Shown piece after piece: positions 1 to 8,570 of a stretch of 64,000 nucleotides of DNA. Source of the DNA: Halalkalibacter okhensis. Lineage in GTDB: Bacteria; Bacillota; Bacilli; Bacillales; Bacillaceae_D. Within the stretch, counting starts at the first letter, position 1. Each line of letters begins with the position of its first letter. The notes beneath the pieces were generated by a model. It saw only the letters and a list, made by a program, of their open reading frames with translations. It was not told where the DNA came from and did not search any database. Both the position numbers and the translations under genes were made by a program. Location: NCBI RefSeq assembly GCF_000787375.1, contig NZ_JRJU01000016.1, forward strand, positions 45,086 through 109,085. Direction: 5' to 3'.

Positions 1-20
1 ATGTGAAAGGGTGAAAACTG

Positions 21-326
21 ATGGTGAAACGCTTCATTGCCGGATTGGGAATTGGTTTAGCTGCTGGATACCTACTTGGTCCATCATTAAAAGGCGAGAA
101 AATCTCTCCAGAAAAAGCCTTAAAAGAAGTAAAAAAGGCTGTTTCAAAAACATATGCGATTTCTGGTTCATGGATCCACATGATACCAGAAACTGTTGAA
201 CGGAATGATATCTCCTATACCGTTTATCGCGGTGGCCTTTCAACGACGAATGAGCAAGGAACGACACAATTTGAATTTTTGGTCGATACAAAAGCGGGCA
301 CACTACTTGAACTACAATCATCATAA
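21..326 (+). CDS. ytzB: Small PepSY-like exported/membrane-anchored protein (YtzB-like)
   Basis: A 101-residue protein. The N-terminus is hydrophobic and glycine-rich (about residues 4-22), which looks like a membrane anchor or uncleaved signal. The rest resembles a PepSY-like fold: a short helix with EKALKEVKKAV, then strands ending in EFLVDTKAGTLLEL, the usual way PepSY repeats end. PepSY domains are thought to modulate peptidases or act outside the membrane; no enzymatic residues are visible here. It starts at an ATG preceded by AAAGGGTGA. It lies just upstream of the convergent ytnP, as ytzB does in B. subtilis. The name rests on position and length, so confidence in the exact orthologue is moderate. 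Confidence 0.7.
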   Translation: MVKRFIAGLGIGLAAGYLLGPSLKGEKISPEKALKEVKKAVSKTYAISGSWIHMIPETVERNDISYTVYRGGLSTTNEQGTTQFEFLVDTKAGTLLELQSS

Positions 327-367
327 GAGGATAAGGAAAAAGTCCTTTAAGAAGATTCGAGGAAGCT

Positions 368-421
368 GCAATGGCTCCACATGTTGCGCGCCTGCTACGA
401 GAAACTCATAGCAAGCTTAAA
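368..421 (-). repeat. Truncated copy (locus D) of the dispersed palindromic element
   Basis: Read on the minus strand this stretch carries the right half of the element seen at 21.5, 45.3 and 53.9 kb: TTTAAGC, an inner stem (390-401 pairing with 405-416, 12 bp including two G-T wobbles, 3-nt loop), then GCGCAACATGTGGAGCC and CATTGC. The left terminus is missing; a CACTGAAAAAG hairpin takes its place. It sits in the convergent gap between the PepSY-like gene and ytnP. Confidence 0.6.
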
Positions 422-423
422 GA

Positions 424-460
424 TCACTGAAAAAGGTAAAAATCGTACCTTTTTCAGCGG
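424..460. terminator. CTGAAAAAGGTA hairpin, probable bidirectional terminator
   Basis: A perfect 12-bp inverted repeat (427-438 with 446-457) and a 7-nt loop between two convergent genes. The A-run and T-run lie inside the stem arms, so it could end transcripts in both directions. It belongs to the CACTGAAAAAG hairpin family seen elsewhere in the window. Confidence 0.6.
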
Positions 461-480
461 TCTACAATTCTCCCTTTTCC

Positions 481-1332
481 CTATCCCTTTTTTTCTTTCC
501 TAATTAACGAATCAATAATCTCCCCATTTTTATTCCATTTGACCGCTCGATATTTGTAATCATGATAAAACAAAAAGTAGGCTTCTTTTTCTTTTGCGAT
601 GTTTTGCCATCTTCCTTTTTGCTCAATGGACGTGATTGGGTAATCGTCATAAGCGAGCACCCATAATACATTGGAGTGCGCTACTGTTGGCATAATATCA
701 GCTAAGTGAAGGAATGTTTCTCCTTCATGCTCAATCTGAAGGATGCTATGTCCTTCACTATGACCTCCCGTATGGATTAGGCGGATACCTGGAATAATTT
801 CAATCTCACCTTGAAAGGTTTGGACCTTAGATTCAATCGCCTTCCAATTCTGTTCCCAGTATGTATTACGAGATCTAATATTTGGTTGCCTCATTTCATT
901 CCATTCCACTTCAGAGGTAACGATGATAGCGTTATCAAATACAGGAACATCTTTCCCGTCTTCTTTCATCACGAGACCAGTCGCATGATCAAAGTGCATA
1001 TGCGTCATTAAAACAAAGTCAATATCCTTTCGGCTAAGATAGAGAGCTTCTAAATCTTTCTCAATCTCTGACTCTTCTGTCACCCCGAAATTTCTTTTTT
1101 GTTTTTCTGATAAGCGTCCTCTTCCAATACCACTTTCAACCAAAATCCGATAGCCATCTTTTTCAATTAAAAACGGATCTGTCCTCAGTTCAATTTGATT
1201 CTTTTCATTATGTGGATATGTTTTACTCCATAATGGCTTTGGGACCACTCCAAACATTGCTCCACCATCCATATGGGTAACGCCTCCATTTAACCATGTG
1301 ATGGACATTCCATTACGTTCAAGTCGTTCCAT
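481..1332 (-). CDS. ytnP: YtnP-type quorum-quenching lactonase (metallo-beta-lactamase fold)
   Basis: A 283-residue cytoplasmic MBL-fold hydrolase. The zinc motif HMHFDH near residue 112 is the HxHxDH signature, followed by the later ligands in HTGGHSEGH and HLADIMP. The N-terminal [12 protein letters not shown] and the block WVLAYDDYP are nearly identical to recalled B. subtilis YtnP. That enzyme is reported to hydrolyse lactone signals and interfere with streptomycete signalling. Its ATG is preceded by GGGGGG at 7 nt. It is transcribed away from trmB's terminator and convergent with the PepSY-like gene, and appears monocistronic. The family assignment is firm; the natural substrate here is inferred. 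Confidence 0.93.
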   Translation of the reverse strand: MERLERNGMSITWLNGGVTHMDGGAMFGVVPKPLWSKTYPHNEKNQIELRTDPFLIEKDGYRILVESGIGRGRLSEKQKRNFGVTEESEIEKDLEALYLSRKDIDFVLMTHMHFDHATGLVMKEDGKDVPVFDNAIIVTSEVEWNEMRQPNIRSRNTYWEQNWKAIESKVQTFQGEIEIIPGIRLIHTGGHSEGHSILQIEHEGETFLHLADIMPTVAHSNVLWVLAYDDYPITSIEQKGRWQNIAKEKEAYFLFYHDYKYRAVKWNKNGEIIDSLIRKEKKG

Positions 1333-1404
1333 TTTATCGCCCCCCTTTTTTAGTTATTCTACTCTATTTTATAGGATTCCTTTCCTAGTATTCTAAATAA
1401 AATA

Positions 1405-1446
1405 CAAAAAGCTTCTTCTTTGAGAAACGATCTCTTAGAAGAAGCC
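1405..1446 (-). terminator. Rho-independent terminator of trmB
   Basis: Stem GCTTCTTCT...AGAAGAAGC with a second inner GAGA/TCTC pairing (1411-1445), followed on the minus strand by TTTTTG. It begins 7 nt beyond the trmB stop codon. Confidence 0.85.
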
Positions 1447-1452
1447 TAACGA

Positions 1453-2094
1453 TTATGAGCGAAATTTCGACTCACAACGGTAAATTCTCATTCCTTTGCT
1501 TGAAAATTTTCGTTCATATTCTGTCATTACATTTCCTTTTATTCCACTACGGTGCAAATCTAAGCTAACATTGTGTAAAGTCATTCCGTAACCAGCAAAG
1601 CTTTCCAAAGAGTATTCAAATAACCCCTGGTTATCCGTCTTAAAATGAATCTCCCCTCCGTCAACTAAAACTTGCTCATACATTTCTAAGAAGCCCTTAT
1701 ACGTCAGACGACGTTTTTCATGACGGTTTTTTGGCCACGGATCAGTAAAATTAATAAATAGACGTTCAATTTCACCCTTTTGAAAGAAATTTAAAATGTC
1801 TTCTACATCTTCATTTAAGAACTTAAGGTTCGGTCGATCTAGCTCTTTCACTTGCTCTAGTGCTCTAAGTAAAACACTGTCATATTTCTCAATCCCAATA
1901 AAGTTAACATCTGGATGGAGTTCACTCATCCCAACTAAAAATTGTCCTTTTCCCGTTCCTACTTCAACATGAATCGGGTTATCGTTGTTAAAAAGCTTAT
2001 TCCAGCTCCCCTTATATTGACTAGGGTCTTGAACAACGATAGTTGGATATTGCTTTAACTCATCCTTAGCTCCTGGTATATTACGTAATCGCAA
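1453..2094 (-). CDS. trmB: tRNA (guanine-N7-)-methyltransferase TrmB
   Basis: A SAM-dependent methyltransferase forming m7G46 in the tRNA variable loop. It shows the SAM-binding VEVGTGKGQF motif and the TrmB signature NFTDPWPKNRHEKRR, plus the late FKTDNQGLFEYSL block. I chose the TTG at 2094, giving a 213-residue protein with the N-terminus RLRN: it lies 7 nt after AGAGGTG, whereas the more upstream GTG at 2103 overlaps that Shine-Dalgarno. 213 residues is also the length recalled for B. subtilis TrmB (YtmQ). It is divergent from ytzH and has its own terminator. Cytoplasmic housekeeping enzyme. Confidence 0.96.
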   Translation of the reverse strand: MRLRNIPGAKDELKQYPTIVVQDPSQYKGSWNKLFNNDNPIHVEVGTGKGQFLVGMSELHPDVNFIGIEKYDSVLLRALEQVKELDRPNLKFLNEDVEDILNFFQKGEIERLFINFTDPWPKNRHEKRRLTYKGFLEMYEQVLVDGGEIHFKTDNQGLFEYSLESFAGYGMTLHNVSLDLHRSGIKGNVMTEYERKFSSKGMRIYRCESKFRS

Positions 2095-2241
2095 CAAAAT
2101 CACCTCTAGTTATATTATTTGTTTAGTTGTTTTATTCATTACTTCATCAATATTTAGTAAGTATAACGTAGTTTCGAATAGCTTTCGCTTCCATCGTACA
2201 AAATAATGCGTAAGGAAGTACATAAAAGGAGTGTCAAATCT

Positions 2242-2493
2242 ATGCCCATTACTAATCAAGATAAATTACGATTGCTAAAAGACTTATTAGAAAATCAAGC
2301 TGCTGAAAATTATATGACCACAGATGAAGCTGAGCAAATTAAGCGGTTGCTATCCTCTCTTACGGATGATCCTTCTTTACAACCGATCGTCACACAAACG
2401 TTAAGTATGATTCAGGAAAAACACCAGCTAAATCATGAGCCGTTTCAACAAAATGATGTCGAACAATGGTTAAACGCTCTTACACTTGAATAA
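2242..2493 (+). CDS. ytzH: YtzH-like protein of unknown function
   Basis: An 83-residue soluble, acidic, helix-rich protein. Position (between trmB and ytmP, transcribed toward ytmP) and size match B. subtilis YtzH, a family without assigned function. I start at ATG 2242 after AAAGGAG with 10-nt spacing; an in-frame ATG at 2206 has no good ribosome site. No catalytic motif or membrane segment is visible. Composition rich in Gln, Leu and Asp suggests a small helical adaptor, which is inference only. Confidence 0.8.
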   Translation: MPITNQDKLRLLKDLLENQAAENYMTTDEAEQIKRLLSSLTDDPSLQPIVTQTLSMIQEKHQLNHEPFQQNDVEQWLNALTLE

Positions 2494-2568
2494 TTCGACA
2501 GCATCTTTATTTATTCCTCAGGAAATATCTACATGAACCGAGGAAATGATATGTAAAAGACAAACGAA

Positions 2569-2601
2569 GAGACTCACCATATATCAGAAACGGTGAGTCT
2601 C
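2569..2601 (-). terminator. Hairpin between ytzH and ytmP, likely terminator
   Basis: Perfect 10-bp repeat GAGACTCACC/GGTGAGTCTC directly after the ytmP stop codon, in the convergent gap. The T-run after it is weak, so termination may rely on the stem. Confidence 0.6.
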
Positions 2602-2603
2602 TT

Positions 2604-3404
2604 CTAATCGTCTAGCAGGCTTTTAATATAATCTTTTAATTGTTCCGCCTGTTCAAACTGTCCTCGACCAAAATGCCATAATAAAACAGATATTGATTGT
2701 GAAACAACATACCAATGCATGCGATTTATTAAAGAATCTTCAAGCTCTACCCCATATTGACGTAACCAGTATTCCCACTCATGCCGTGGAATATAGGAAT
2801 ACAACAATAGGCCAAGGTCTAGCGCTGGATCTGATACGGTTGCCCCGTCCCAATCAATTAAGTATAAGTGCTCTTCTTCATCAAGCATCCAGTTATTATG
2901 GTTAATATCGCAATGACAAACAACAAAATGTTCATGCAGGACTGTTTCAAGCTTATTCAACAAATAGCCCATTCCTTGCTCAATCGTTTCATCTTCTATT
3001 TGAAATGCTTGAAGCTGCCTACGCAAATTCTCAACGATGACATATGGTGTCAATGGTTCATTCCCAATCCGTTTAAACATATCAAGCAATTCACTTGATC
3101 CATGAATTTTTGCCAGTAAGGCAGCAACTCGACTTTCTTTCATTTCATATGCCTTCAACTCCCGACCTTGCACCCACTTTTGAGCTGTAACGACATCGCC
3201 ATTTTCTAAGCGCCTGGTCCAGAGTAACTTCGGAACAATTCCTTCGGCTGAAAGAACAGCAAGAAAAGGCGACGAATTTCTTTTCAAAAAAACTGTCTGT
3301 TCACCTTGCTGGGCTATATATGCTTCTCCTGTTGCACCACCAGCTGGATGAACTTTCCAGCCATCTCCTAAAAATTGTTCCACCCAATTCACCCTCAATT
3401 TCAT
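2604..3404 (-). CDS. ytmP: YtmP, aminoglycoside/choline-kinase-fold phosphotransferase
   Basis: A 266-residue protein of the APH/choline kinase fold. The catalytic Brenner motif is HCDINHNNW (HxDxxxxN) and the metal-binding DxD-equivalent is LIDWDGA. The N-lobe has AGGATGEAYIA and the ATP-contacting FLKRN. B. subtilis YtmP shares GGATG, FLKRNSSPFLAVL and GIVPKL. The substrate is unknown; a small alcohol or amino sugar is expected from the fold. The start is uncertain: ATG 3404 has no clear ribosome site, and GTG codons four and seven codons downstream are alternatives, the latter following GAGGGTGA. Monocistronic, with a terminator after it. Confidence 0.9.
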   Translation of the reverse strand: MKLRVNWVEQFLGDGWKVHPAGGATGEAYIAQQGEQTVFLKRNSSPFLAVLSAEGIVPKLLWTRRLENGDVVTAQKWVQGRELKAYEMKESRVAALLAKIHGSSELLDMFKRIGNEPLTPYVIVENLRRQLQAFQIEDETIEQGMGYLLNKLETVLHEHFVVCHCDINHNNWMLDEEEHLYLIDWDGATVSDPALDLGLLLYSYIPRHEWEYWLRQYGVELEDSLINRMHWYVVSQSISVLLWHFGRGQFEQAEQLKDYIKSLLDD

Positions 3405-3531
3405 AAACTATCGAACACTTACTTTATATTAGTAGTATATCTTATTTGATGACTTTTACCTATTTCATTTTTGTAAAAACATAAAAAAGTGAGACAATCT
3501 GTTCATTTTACCTCTGAAACCTTAATAGCCT

Positions 3532-5685
3532 CTATTTGGTTTTATAATTCACACAAACGAAAGTTGAGATAGGAAGAACGATTACACAGTCTTCCCCTAT
3601 TTTGCTTAATGGTATCAGAGAAGCAGCCTGATCGTCAACGACTACGTACCAATCATTGTCTTTTGGGAGCAAAACACGCTTCGATTGAAGACTTGCGTTA
3701 TGAATAACAATAATATCATCCCAGCGGTCAAGCTCCCCTAGATTTCGCAAATGATAAGCAATGCAGTCTGCTTCAACGAGAAGCAAATGAAAATGCTCTT
3801 TAATTAACTTGTAACTTTCTAATCGAAAAGCCGGATGGAAACGTCTTATTTTAATTAGGCCACGAACATAATTTACTGTCTTTTCAAAATGCGCTCGTTG
3901 TCCCCAGTCGAACTGATTCACCCAATCAGGTTGATTGTAACTATTCTCTATGCCATGTTTCGTTCGAAACCACTCTTGCCCTGCATGCAAAAATGGAATG
4001 CCTTGAGAAAGCAAGACGATGGAAGTCGCAAGACGATGCCGCTTTTCTAAAAGACTTCTTTCTTCGTATGGATGAATTCTTTTTAACTTATCCCAAAGCG
4101 TATGATTATCATGTGCTTCTATATAATTTATTGCCTGAATTGGATGTGAAAACAGCTCGATGCTTCCTTTTACACCACTTACGATTTCATCTATTGAAAA
4201 AACATTTCCACTAATAAAACCTGGTTGAATCGTTTCAAATGTACTTCCTTTAATTCCATCACGAAATTTATCTTGAAAAAAACCAATTTCTTTTAATTCT
4301 CGAGCTTGATCAGTAATCGCCCGTCTTTCACTCGGATAGGACGTCGGAAGATCCCAGCCCTCTCCAAGAACAAATATATCTTTGCTACTCTTTTTCGTTT
4401 CATCTATTACCTGTTTCATCGTCTCAATATCCAAAATTCCCATAAGATCAAAACGAAACCCATCAACCCGAAATTCTTTTAACCAATATGAAACAGAATC
4501 AACGATAAGTTTTCTAGCCATTTTTCGCTCAGATGCAAAATCATTTCCTACTCCTGTTCCATTGCTAAGTTCTTTTTCTTCTGTATAACGAAAGAAATAA
4601 CCTGGAACGATTCTTTCTAAAGGCGATTCCTCCCAAATATACACATGGTTAAAAACGACATCCATTATCACCCTAAGCTGCTTCTCATGCAGGCTGGCTA
4701 TGAGTGACTTTAGCTCCTTAATTCTAGAATACCCATCATACGGATCGGTTGCATAGCTACCTTCTGGCACAAAGAAATGAGTCGTATCGTACCCCCAATT
4801 GTAATGCGAGGGATTTTGTCTGTCACTTTCATCCACACTCCCAAACTCTTGAACTGGTAGCAGTTCAACATGCGTAACCCCTAACCTCTCTAAATAGTCA
4901 ATTCCAGTAACCAAGTTGTTTTTATCTAGGGTTTGTGTTTCCGTCATTCCTAGATACTGCCCTTTTTGCTTAATGCCATTTAATCTCCCAATTGTAAAAT
5001 CTCTTATATGTAATTCATAGATGATCACATCATTTTTAGCTTGTAGCTGATTTAACGTTGGCCAATGCGTCGGGGCTGTTTTATTTAGGTCACCCACCAT
5101 TGCCTTTTGTCCATTAACAGATAAAAATGTCGCGTACGGGTCTACTACTTTACGCCAAGATTCGTTCACATAGACTTCTAGTAAATACCAAGTCCCCTCC
5201 CAATCCCCTTGCAGCTCTATTCGCCAAACACCTTTCTCATCACGAAAACACGCTCTCTTCTCTCCGTCTTCATCATGCCATTTTTGATAAAGAATGATAT
5301 TCACCTTTGTTGCAATAGGGGCCCAAACAGCTACATTTGTTCTTTTTTTTGTATAGGTCACACCAAGATCCCGACCGGCATAATAAAACAAATCATCAAA
5401 TGCTTCTGTCCTAACTACATCCTCTATTTGAACATAGCAGTCCGTTTCACCGTACTCAACATAGTTATCTTTATCAAACCGAAAGGGCTCTATTAATTGA
5501 AGTTCAATCTCATGAGTAGTTGTCGCCTTTAACAAAAGCGGCCATCTACCTGCTTCATTCCTAATAAACCATTTATTTTCATTGTATTCAGTGGAACTTT
5601 TCACTTTGACGCGTATCATGTCAATAGTAACTAGCGTTGCAAATTGGATTGGATGATTGACAAATGGCTCCTTCTTTTGCTTCAA
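3532..5685 (-). CDS. amyX: Type I pullulanase AmyX
   Basis: A 717-residue GH13 debranching enzyme that cleaves alpha-1,6 bonds in pullulan and branched maltodextrins. Visible in order: a CBM48-like domain (about residues 95-190), the pullulanase signature YNWGYDT, then GH13 motifs DVVFNH, GFRFDLMG (nucleophile Asp), FVLGEGWD (acid/base Glu) and EAHDNHT. There is no signal peptide, so it acts in the cytoplasm, as recalled for B. subtilis AmyX. It starts at a TTG 9 nt after AGGGGG. It is monocistronic and divergent from purU. No truncation is visible; length matches the family. Confidence 0.96.
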   Translation of the reverse strand: MKQKKEPFVNHPIQFATLVTIDMIRVKVKSSTEYNENKWFIRNEAGRWPLLLKATTTHEIELQLIEPFRFDKDNYVEYGETDCYVQIEDVVRTEAFDDLFYYAGRDLGVTYTKKRTNVAVWAPIATKVNIILYQKWHDEDGEKRACFRDEKGVWRIELQGDWEGTWYLLEVYVNESWRKVVDPYATFLSVNGQKAMVGDLNKTAPTHWPTLNQLQAKNDVIIYELHIRDFTIGRLNGIKQKGQYLGMTETQTLDKNNLVTGIDYLERLGVTHVELLPVQEFGSVDESDRQNPSHYNWGYDTTHFFVPEGSYATDPYDGYSRIKELKSLIASLHEKQLRVIMDVVFNHVYIWEESPLERIVPGYFFRYTEEKELSNGTGVGNDFASERKMARKLIVDSVSYWLKEFRVDGFRFDLMGILDIETMKQVIDETKKSSKDIFVLGEGWDLPTSYPSERRAITDQARELKEIGFFQDKFRDGIKGSTFETIQPGFISGNVFSIDEIVSGVKGSIELFSHPIQAINYIEAHDNHTLWDKLKRIHPYEERSLLEKRHRLATSIVLLSQGIPFLHAGQEWFRTKHGIENSYNQPDWVNQFDWGQRAHFEKTVNYVRGLIKIRRFHPAFRLESYKLIKEHFHLLLVEADCIAYHLRNLGELDRWDDIIVIHNASLQSKRVLLPKDNDWYVVVDDQAASLIPLSKIGEDCVIVLPISTFVCVNYKTK

Positions 5686-5872
5686 TGATGAAAGCCCCCT
5701 TTTCTAAAGTCTAAAGAATATTGTAAGAACGGTTTTGGACTTTTTCTCGTCATCTATTTGTAGTACTATTGTATAACATTATGAGGGATGAGCTTAAACG
5801 ATTCATTTACTCTTACTATTACATACTTCTTTTTATTTTTGAAAAGGCATTGAGTGAATTTGGAGGATCGAA

Positions 5873-6742
5873 ATGAAATACAATACTAATAACACTAGTG
5901 TCCGATTGTTAATTTCTTGTCATGACCAACCTGGAATTGTTTCTGCCGTTTCAACATTCCTACACCAATATAAAGCGAACATCGTTCAATCAGATCAATA
6001 TTCCACAGACCCTTCTGGTGGTATGTTCTTTATGCGGATTGAGTTTGAAATGTTAGACCCTGAATTTGATATTAAAATGATTCGTACTGCCTTTACAGAG
6101 ATTGGTCGCTCTTTTGACATGGATTGGCGTATAGAACTTGCCTCTCGCAAGAAAAAGATGGCTATCTTTGTATCAAAAGAAGACCACTGTCTCCTTGAAT
6201 TATTATGGAGATGGCGAGCAGGAGAGATTGATGTTGATATCCCACTTGTTATAAGCAACCATCCCGACCTAAAAGATCAAGTTGAATCATATGGAATTCC
6301 TTTTATCCATATTCCTGTAACGAAAGCAACGAAACAGCAAGCTGAGCAAGAAGCGATTCAAAAGCTTCATGAACACAGCATTGATTTTATTGTTTTAGCT
6401 AGATACATGCAGATCCTTTCACCTGATTTTGTCGGAACTTTCCCTAAACGAATTATCAATATCCATCATTCATTCTTACCAGCTTTTATCGGTGCAAACC
6501 CTTATGCAAAAGCATTTGAAAGAGGGGTAAAATTAATTGGTGCAACAGCCCATTATGTTACAGATGATCTAGATGAAGGACCTATCATTGAACAAGACGT
6601 TTTAAGGGTAAATCATCGTTATACGACCGAAAAGTTACGTGTCGCAGGTCGAAACGTGGAACGCATTGCCCTTGCTCGAGCGGTAGCTTGGCATATAAAC
6701 GACCAAATTATTGTTCATGGCAATAAAACGGTTGTCTTTTAA
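5873..6742 (+). CDS. purU: Formyltetrahydrofolate deformylase PurU
   Basis: A 289-residue enzyme hydrolysing 10-formyl-THF to THF and formate, supplying formate for formate-dependent purine synthesis and balancing one-carbon pools. An N-terminal ACT domain (RLLISCHDQPGIVSAVS) precedes the formyltransferase domain (from about residue 95), with the catalytic HHSFLPAF and later GATAHYVTDDLDEGPII. The ATG follows GGAGG at 6 nt. In B. subtilis the gene (ykkE) lies elsewhere, so its position next to amyX is a local rearrangement. Family certain. Confidence 0.95.
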   Translation: MKYNTNNTSVRLLISCHDQPGIVSAVSTFLHQYKANIVQSDQYSTDPSGGMFFMRIEFEMLDPEFDIKMIRTAFTEIGRSFDMDWRIELASRKKKMAIFVSKEDHCLLELLWRWRAGEIDVDIPLVISNHPDLKDQVESYGIPFIHIPVTKATKQQAEQEAIQKLHEHSIDFIVLARYMQILSPDFVGTFPKRIINIHHSFLPAFIGANPYAKAFERGVKLIGATAHYVTDDLDEGPIIEQDVLRVNHRYTTEKLRVAGRNVERIALARAVAWHINDQIIVHGNKTVVF

Positions 6743-6788
6743 CGACATTTATCTAAAAGCTGCATAGGTGAATAAAAAAACGCCCTTT

Positions 6789-6820
6789 TAACGAGCCACT
6801 GAAAAAGTGCTCGTTTATTT
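6789..6820 (+). terminator. Probable purU terminator
   Basis: AACGAGC-CACT / AGTG-CTCGTT stem with one bulge and a GAAAA loop, followed by TTATTT. The loop region contains the CACTGAAAAAG word shared with other hairpins in the window. Confidence 0.6.
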
Positions 6821-6852
6821 AGGACTTGAAAAGGAGCTTTGATCTCGCTCCC

Positions 6853-6954
6853 GGGATGGGGGGCACGCTTTCCGCAGGCGGGCGTTGAACTAACCGGCTG
6901 CGCCGGTGGATTTCAACCTGCCCTTCCCTCCTGCAGGAGTCGGCCCCCCATCCC
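6853..6954. repeat. GC-rich nested palindrome
   Basis: About 100 bp of clearly higher GC than its surroundings. The outermost arms are a perfect 12-bp repeat, GGGATGGGGGGC (6853-6864) with GCCCCCCATCCC (6943-6954). Inside are GTTGAA/TTCAAC (6884-6889 with 6912-6917) and ACCGGC/GCCGGT (6893-6898 with 6902-6907), giving one long cruciform-like structure. There is no ORF across it. Similar GC-rich palindromes containing CTTTCCGC-GGCGGGCG words are, from memory, common multi-copy intergenic elements in Bacillaceae. It lies in the purU/HicB-like convergent gap. Confidence 0.7.
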
Positions 6955-7032
6955 GTCCGCTTGTTGAGAGGAAAGATAGAAATTCCCTACATTTCAACCA
7001 TCAAAAGAAACTAGGGGAAATAGCGCAACGAA

Positions 7033-7068
7033 GGCACTGAAAAAGAAAAAAACGACTTTTTCAGTGCC
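7033..7068. terminator. GGCACTGAAAAAG hairpin, bidirectional terminator
   Basis: Perfect 13-bp stem (7033-7045 with 7056-7068) in a convergent gap with A- and T-runs inside the arms. A half copy (CTTTTTCAGTGGCC) follows at about 7083. Together with the palindrome before it this accounts for most of the 410-bp gap 6743-7152; the remainder shows nothing recognisable. Confidence 0.65.
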
Positions 7069-7152
7069 CTTGCGACTTTCACCTTTTTCAGTGGCCTTTT
7101 CCATAGCACTCCAATTTGTTGCATAAACAAAAAGGACCGAATAAGGTTTCCC

Positions 7153-7491
7153 CTATTCAGTACCTCCATATAAATTCTTTAACCATTGCAGTTCATTGTT
7201 TATGTATTCAAACTCCGCTACTTCCATTGGTGGATCGAGAAAGATTAGCTGCGCTTCGTTATGAATGTCCGGAAGCTGCTGCTCACCATACGTACGAATC
7301 CACAAGTACAAGGATTCTCGCAGTCCTTGTTTCGCTTCCTTCACCGTCTCACCAAAACTAACACAACCATCAAGTTGATCTAGTTCAATCATCACTTCTA
7401 ACCCACCTTGCCAATTATACACTTTCCTAACTCTCCAATTAAAGTCTTCCGGCTTACATATGATGCCATATGGTTTCTCTATCTCTGCCAA
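7153..7491 (-). CDS. HicB-like (HicB antitoxin fold) protein, orphan
   Basis: A 112-residue protein whose central part, LDGCVSFGETVKEAKQGL followed by ESLYLWI, is the HicB/UPF0150 pattern: a beta strand, the G-C-V-S-x-G-E-T turn, and a long helix. HicB proteins usually neutralise the HicA RNase toxin. No HicA-sized neighbour (about 60-80 residues with a double-stranded RNA-binding fold) lies on either side. It more likely acts alone than as a toxin-antitoxin module. I start at TTG 7491, 7 nt after AAAGGAG. The C-terminal 35 residues (after about 75) are not part of the HicB core and are unassigned. Confidence 0.65.
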   Translation of the reverse strand: MAEIEKPYGIICKPEDFNWRVRKVYNWQGGLEVMIELDQLDGCVSFGETVKEAKQGLRESLYLWIRTYGEQQLPDIHNEAQLIFLDPPMEVAEFEYINNELQWLKNLYGGTE

Positions 7492-7568
7492 CCTACCGCT
7501 CCTTTCTTTCTTTTTCCCCCTACCTTTTTTAACCAAAACGCACTCGTTATTATACGCTCTATTTAACT

Positions 7569-8513
7569 CTAATTCAAATCACCCTCAAAATGTTCTTCTA
7601 CTTGATTTAAATCTCGTTTAGTTGCATTTGTATGACAATGGGAAAGAAGGAGTGATGTCACTTTCATTTGCTGACTTTTAATCGGCGAAGGGTGCTTTTT
7701 TAGTTTTTCATGCCAATTGGCAAATGCTCTACGATCGACAAACTCAACTCTTGCTCCTTGTACTTTATTATCTATGATGCTATTTTTTGAAACAACGATG
7801 TTTCTAATGGGAAACGTGTGTCCAGCCTCTTCAAGAATCGGTTTTATCACTCCTGTCATACGCGACAGCGATACAAGAGGACTTAACCTTTTCGTACGAG
7901 ATTCATTGACATATTCAGTCCAGAAACGGCCTGAGCTCGCTTCGAAAACACTATGTTCTTCTCCTTCTAACATCGAGATACAAAAAATTTCAGTTGGACT
8001 AATGATGACAATGTCTAATTCAATCGGCGCTTGTTTTACAGAAAAAACAGGCTTATACAGTAGAAAATAATTATCAGGGAGTTGTTGGGCGAAAAATTGT
8101 AGCCAGTCATCGTGTTTGTATTTTGGATGAAGTCTCGACTCTTCTAGCAAAGATGAGCTTGCCCAGCGCAATTGCGCATGGTACAAATCATGTAAGAACT
8201 CTTCTTTCACTTGTTCTAACGTCATTTGCTGTACCCTTTGATCACTTTCATCTATTTCTTCGTATAGCTTATTTTTTGAATGGGTAGACCAACTTCTTAC
8301 TTTTTGTAACATTCCAAATAAACGCCCTTTTTCATCCTCGAGGGTATCTTCAGTTCCCCCCTCAGTAGAGGCCAAATCGTGCTGTAGTTGTTCCCACTCT
8401 GATTTCACATAATACCAGCGCTCTTTTTTCATTCGAGTAAATTGACTTAAATAACGGTTCAAATCAAATTGGTAACGAGAGATATAATCTTCAAGTTTGA
8501 CTAAATGGGCCAC
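7569..8513 (-). CDS. NERD-domain-like protein with apparently degenerate active site
   Basis: A 314-residue soluble protein. The first 130 residues are helical and charged (likely coiled coil). The middle segment PIELDIVIISPTEIFCISM, then FEASSGRFW, follows the NERD (nuclease-related) layout, in which an Asp precedes hydrophobic strands and an ExK pair completes the site. Here the ExK position reads ISML, so a nuclease centre is probably lost. The C-terminal PIRNIVVSKNS and VEFVDRRAF match the end of NERD folds. It starts at GTG after GGAGG with 7-nt spacing. Monocistronic; function not predicted. Confidence 0.65.
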   Translation of the reverse strand: MAHLVKLEDYISRYQFDLNRYLSQFTRMKKERWYYVKSEWEQLQHDLASTEGGTEDTLEDEKGRLFGMLQKVRSWSTHSKNKLYEEIDESDQRVQQMTLEQVKEEFLHDLYHAQLRWASSSLLEESRLHPKYKHDDWLQFFAQQLPDNYFLLYKPVFSVKQAPIELDIVIISPTEIFCISMLEGEEHSVFEASSGRFWTEYVNESRTKRLSPLVSLSRMTGVIKPILEEAGHTFPIRNIVVSKNSIIDNKVQGARVEFVDRRAFANWHEKLKKHPSPIKSQQMKVTSLLLSHCHTNATKRDLNQVEEHFEGDLN

Positions 8514-8570
8514 GCTCGTACCTCCAGCTTCATCTACAAGTTTCTTCTCTTTTAAATCCTACCATGTCCT

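Noticed and set aside
327..423. Possible frameshifted C-terminus of the PepSY-like protein
   Set aside because: A frame is open here, but the sequence is explained by the truncated palindromic element, and the protein already ends where its domain should.
7153..8513. HicBA-type toxin-antitoxin module
   Set aside because: The neighbour is a 314-residue NERD-like protein, not a HicA toxin.
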